Source: an uncultured Prevotellaceae bacterium (lineage in GTDB: Bacteria; Bacteroidota; Bacteroidia; Bacteroidales; Bacteroidaceae). From it: a DNA stretch of 22,341 bases. The stretch spans positions 1 to 22,341 of the forward strand of contig CALGGJ010000109.1 in the NCBI GenBank assembly GCA_937915745.1. The letters are read 5' to 3'. Positions 20,076 to 22,341 of this stretch are shown in pieces. Both the position numbers and the translations under genes were made by a program. Below the pieces are notes generated by a model. The model made no database searches. It was not told the origin of the DNA and saw nothing but the letters and a program-made list of their open reading frames with translations. The number at the start of each line of letters is the position of its first letter. Position 1 is the stretch's first letter.

Positions 20076-22019
20076 TTAATACGAGTTGATGCCTCGGCAG
20101 AAGAAGTAGAACCACCAGAAGGTGTCGCCATAGCTTGGCTTCATTATTTGTCCCACTTCCTCTACGCTCTTGCCTTGTCCGATGAGGGTTTGTGATATTT
20201 GGTTGAATGAGGCGTAGCGTTGGCGTATTTTCACGTCGTCGAACGGCATACCGCTTATATCAACTTCGTGTTCCAGGTTGCCATACAGGTATGCTGCTTC
20301 TTGGTAGTGTATTGGCATTGGCTCGTTGGGGTGCAGGTGGGCATATAGGAAGAACCTTGGCCAGAACAGTGATATGTCTTTGCTTTGCAGGGCATATATC
20401 AGCGTGGTTTCTTGCAGCAGGCGGCTGTCTTTGTTCATGGTTTGCGAGAAGTATTGCAGCAGGTACATCTCTACAAGCCCTTCGTCGCCGTCGAGCATCG
20501 AACGGAAGTGTGCGTAGTATTCGCGTTGGTTGTCAAACTCTCCGCTTTGTGCTATGAGGGCTGTGTCGGCCAGCATGGGTTCGTAGTGGCTGGCCCATGT
20601 GTGGTGATATATGGTTTTTTTCAGTATGTTGACGTATTTGGATGCAAGGTCCGTTTCGCCTGCGACGAGGGCGCAGCGTGTCAGCACTTTATAGATGTCG
20701 GGGGTGAATCCTGTTTCAACTCCGTTTTCTATACACCATCGTGTGGCAAAGTTGAGTCGGGCATAGTAATAATATATGAGCGGAGCGTTGGTCTGTACCA
20801 TGCGTACGGCGAGGGAGTCGTAGGTATAAGGCGGTATGCTCTTGTTGTCGTACTTGAACATGTAGTTGCCTATGTTGCCTTGGTATGTGAGTGCCACGTT
20901 TTTGAGCATCACTATTTCGCGTGTGGGGGCTGTGGGATTGTTGTGTGCTTCTTGCAGTACATCGGCCCACCGGCCTTCGTCGGCTGCACGATACATGCGC
21001 ATCTCGGTATGGAAGTTGGTGTTGTCGAAGTCGGTCCACAGGGTGGCCGATATGATGGCCGCAAGGGTAACGGTGCTGCCGATGGACGCTACGAGCCGTG
21101 TCTTTGTAATCAGCTGTTTGTGCTCGGACAGACGTTTTGCTATTGCCATGATGACGAGCAGGCACAGGATTATGATGAATGGCAGCATCGGTTTCCACGA
21201 TATGTATTTATCGATTTGGAACATGGGAAATCCTACTCGCCACGCATCTTCGATGCGCATCTGTGTGTAGTATTGGTACGACAGTATAGGCACGGCTGCA
21301 ATGCCGGCTGCTGCCGCAATGAGGCTGGCTCCGCGTGTGTGTGCCATGATGGCCATGATGGTCACGGCGAGCAGGGCCCACCAGCCGGTGGCTATGTATC
21401 CTACTGCCGACCATAAGAGCAACCACACTATGCCGACCCAGCGTGGTGCGGCGAGCGAGAGGCGTGTGTGGATGGCAATGGCTGCGACACTGAACAGAAG
21501 GCCGAGCGACGAGACGAACCAGTATCCCGGCATCTTGATGTAGTAGAGCCAATAGCCGATGCATGTTTCGCTGCAAAGCATCAGGGCAACAGGCAGCAGA
21601 GCCAGCCACATCCATTGGCGTGACAGGCGGAATGCGCGGATGGTGAGTACGTAGGTGGCTGCCCAAATGGCGATGAGCATACTACTGCCGAGTGCGGGGT
21701 GGTGGAAGAACTGGGTGAGCAGACAGCCCAGCCAGGTAATCAGACCGCCGGGCTTCACCATCGTCATGTCGAAAAACGAGCGGTCGGCAATCCACAGGGT
21801 ATGCTCAGAGGCTGTATATAGGTAGTCGGAATTGCGCGCTATGAGCATGTAGGCTGCCCACAGGGCAAACAGGATGAAAGACAATGTGGGGAGACTTGCG
21901 TCAATCCACCGGCCATGGTTGTGGGTGGATGGTGCCGATGCAGGGTGGGGGGCAGCCTGGGGCTTTGCAGGAGCCTCGTGTGCAGGCTTGGTATTGTGCC
22001 TGTATTTGTTCTTTGCCAT
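20076..22019 (-). CDS. DUF6057-like polytopic membrane protein (cassette copy 1)
   Basis: 647 residues from ATG 22019. It has a Pro/Ala/His-rich cytoplasmic extension (about 1-45) that the other copy lacks. Hydrophobic segments follow up to about residue 330 (LPTLSFILFALWAAYMLIA, LGCLLTQFFHHPALGSSMLIAIWAATYVL, LLPVALMLCSETCIGYWLYYI, GLLFSVAAIAIH, GIVWLLLWSAVGYIA, PFIIILCLLVIMAIA, VTLAAIISATLWTDF). The soluble helical tail begins near NFHTEMRMYRAADEGRWADVLQEAH and ends YGDTFWWFYFFCRGINSY. First gene of the - strand cluster, with its own promoter -7 box 32 nt upstream of the ATG. The frame is open to an upstream ATG at 22151, but that one lies beyond the promoter and is rejected. No catalytic motif is recognised. 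The tail could bind the partner lipoprotein or a cell-wall component; this is inference from gene pairing. Confidence 0.8.
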   Translation of the reverse strand: MAKNKYRHNTKPAHEAPAKPQAAPHPASAPSTHNHGRWIDASLPTLSFILFALWAAYMLIARNSDYLYTASEHTLWIADRSFFDMTMVKPGGLITWLGCLLTQFFHHPALGSSMLIAIWAATYVLTIRAFRLSRQWMWLALLPVALMLCSETCIGYWLYYIKMPGYWFVSSLGLLFSVAAIAIHTRLSLAAPRWVGIVWLLLWSAVGYIATGWWALLAVTIMAIMAHTRGASLIAAAAGIAAVPILSYQYYTQMRIEDAWRVGFPMFQIDKYISWKPMLPFIIILCLLVIMAIAKRLSEHKQLITKTRLVASIGSTVTLAAIISATLWTDFDNTNFHTEMRMYRAADEGRWADVLQEAHNNPTAPTREIVMLKNVALTYQGNIGNYMFKYDNKSIPPYTYDSLAVRMVQTNAPLIYYYYARLNFATRWCIENGVETGFTPDIYKVLTRCALVAGETDLASKYVNILKKTIYHHTWASHYEPMLADTALIAQSGEFDNQREYYAHFRSMLDGDEGLVEMYLLQYFSQTMNKDSRLLQETTLIYALQSKDISLFWPRFFLYAHLHPNEPMPIHYQEAAYLYGNLEHEVDISGMPFDDVKIRQRYASFNQISQTLIGQGKSVEEVGQIMKPSYGDTFWWFYFFCRGINSY

Positions 22020-22050
22020 GTAAGTATGTAGTTCGGTTCGGTTATAATGT

Positions 22051-22059
22051 GCAAAGATA
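22051..22059 (-). promoter_or_regulatory. Promoter -7 box of the duplicated-cassette operon
   Basis: On the - strand, TATCTTTGC (22059 to 22051) fits the -7 consensus. The -33 element is unclear: the nearest TTTG is about 25 bp upstream. The predicted transcript start near 22045 fits ATG 22019. Confidence 0.6.
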
Positions 22060-22136
22060 CAAAAAAGCAACGAATCGGAAAAACGCAAAATGAAAAGTTG
22101 ACGTATATTATAATAAATAAGGTGTTGCGACGTCTG

Positions 22137-22157
22137 TTTTTCACTTTTCACTTTTCA
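22137..22157 (+). repeat. 7-bp tandem repeat (CTTTTCA) x3
   Basis: TTTTTCA followed by two CTTTTCA units. On the other strand this reads as TGAAAAG, close to the AATGAAG repeat at 1831. Confidence 0.6.
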
Positions 22158-22178
22158 AAAGTCTTGTCGTTTACGCTG

Positions 22179-22217
22179 TTGCCATCGGCCGATTTGGGTT
22201 TAACTCAAATCGGTCAT
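22179..22217. repeat. Intergenic repeat, copy 2, with CCGATTTG/CAAATCGG inverted repeat
   Basis: TTGCCA, four bases, then CCGATTTGGGTT (22179-22200) matches copy 1 at 2819-2840 in the same orientation. It is followed by CAAATCGG (22206-22213), which pairs with CCGATTTG (22189-22196) to make an 8-bp stem. On the - strand the motif AATGACCGATTTG also matches copy 1's + strand sequence (2824-2836), so the element is internally palindromic. Confidence 0.6.
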
Positions 22218-22341
22218 TAGCGTTTTGATGATTTTAAGTATATTTTTGAGCAGGTTTTTTGCGGCATTGAAGGAGTAATGGGGTTCCCCAAAAACACACG
22301 GATTGTCACGACGTAGTCGTGACTGAAAGGCCGTGAAAATG
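22200..22341 (-). CDS. Possible 3' end of an ORF running off the right edge
   Basis: One - strand frame is open from the window edge for 46 codons to a TAA at 22202-22200. It includes FGEPHYSFNAAKNLLKNI and ends KIIKTLMTDLS. The lysine/isoleucine-rich tail reads like a real protein terminus, perhaps of a transposase, but I cannot name a family. The 8-bp inverted repeat GTCACGAC (22305-22312) / GTCGTGAC (22316-22323) lies inside it, so the stretch could instead be non-coding repeat DNA. Confidence 0.25.
   Translation of the reverse strand, partial: IFTAFQSRLRRDNPCVFGEPHYSFNAAKNLLKNILKIIKTLMTDLS

Noticed and set aside
20385..21416. 343-codon ORF on the + strand
   Set aside because: A shadow of the first DUF6057-like gene. 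It is Cys/Gly/Val-rich and has no signal, domain or promoter.

Overview
The window looks like a chromosomal segment of a Bacteroidales bacterium, Prevotella- or Bacteroides-like. The evidence is several TAnnTTTGC-type -7 promoter boxes with TTG/TTTG about 20 bp upstream, and lineage-typical families: a DUF4270 lipoprotein, an HU-HIG DNA-binding protein, DUF6057-like membrane proteins, a single-domain GT5 'glycogen synthase', GH115 and GH2 enzymes with DUF4982-like modules, and an S9 peptidase. No tRNA, rRNA, CRISPR array or complete insertion sequence is visible. All family names come from reading the protein sequences, not from database searches.

Left part (1-2767, + strand): the 3' two thirds of a GH115 alpha-glucuronidase gene, then an AraC-family regulator with its own promoter. 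This looks like the end of a xylan/glucuronoxylan utilisation locus. Its codon choice (ACG, GTG, CTG, AGG) differs from the rest of the window. From 2846 to 6447 four genes lie on the - strand: HU-HIG protein, SPOR lipoprotein, short GT5-like protein and DUF4270 lipoprotein. The HU-HIG gene has a long, strongly structured leader. From 6594 to 6971 is an intergenic stretch with a four-copy 22-bp repeat array and the recR promoter.

Middle (6972-12663, + strand): recR, a four-helix membrane protein and a GT2 glycosyltransferase form a probable operon. A gene-poor 830-bp region follows, with a second 22-bp repeat array. It also contains a compact, previously unannotated transcription unit (promoter 9540-9570, terminator 10062-10097) that carries two tiny hydrophobic proteins of 31 and 25 aa, each preceded by a similar hairpin leader. 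A secreted GH2 beta-galactosidase-like enzyme comes next; its promoter -33 box lies inside the loop of the preceding terminator.

Right part (12861-22019, - strand): five genes in one direction. A two-gene cassette is present twice in tandem: a large DUF6057-like polytopic membrane protein with a helical-repeat tail, followed by an exported lipoprotein with a WD40/PD40-like propeller and a CxxCH haem-c motif. The genes within and between cassettes are 3-12 nt apart. An S9 (DPP IV-like) peptidase follows after 62 nt. The duplicated cassette is the strongest candidate for an undescribed system: a cell-envelope module, possibly haem-binding, of unknown function. The right edge (22020-22341) holds the cassette promoter, short repeats and possibly the 3' end of another - strand ORF.
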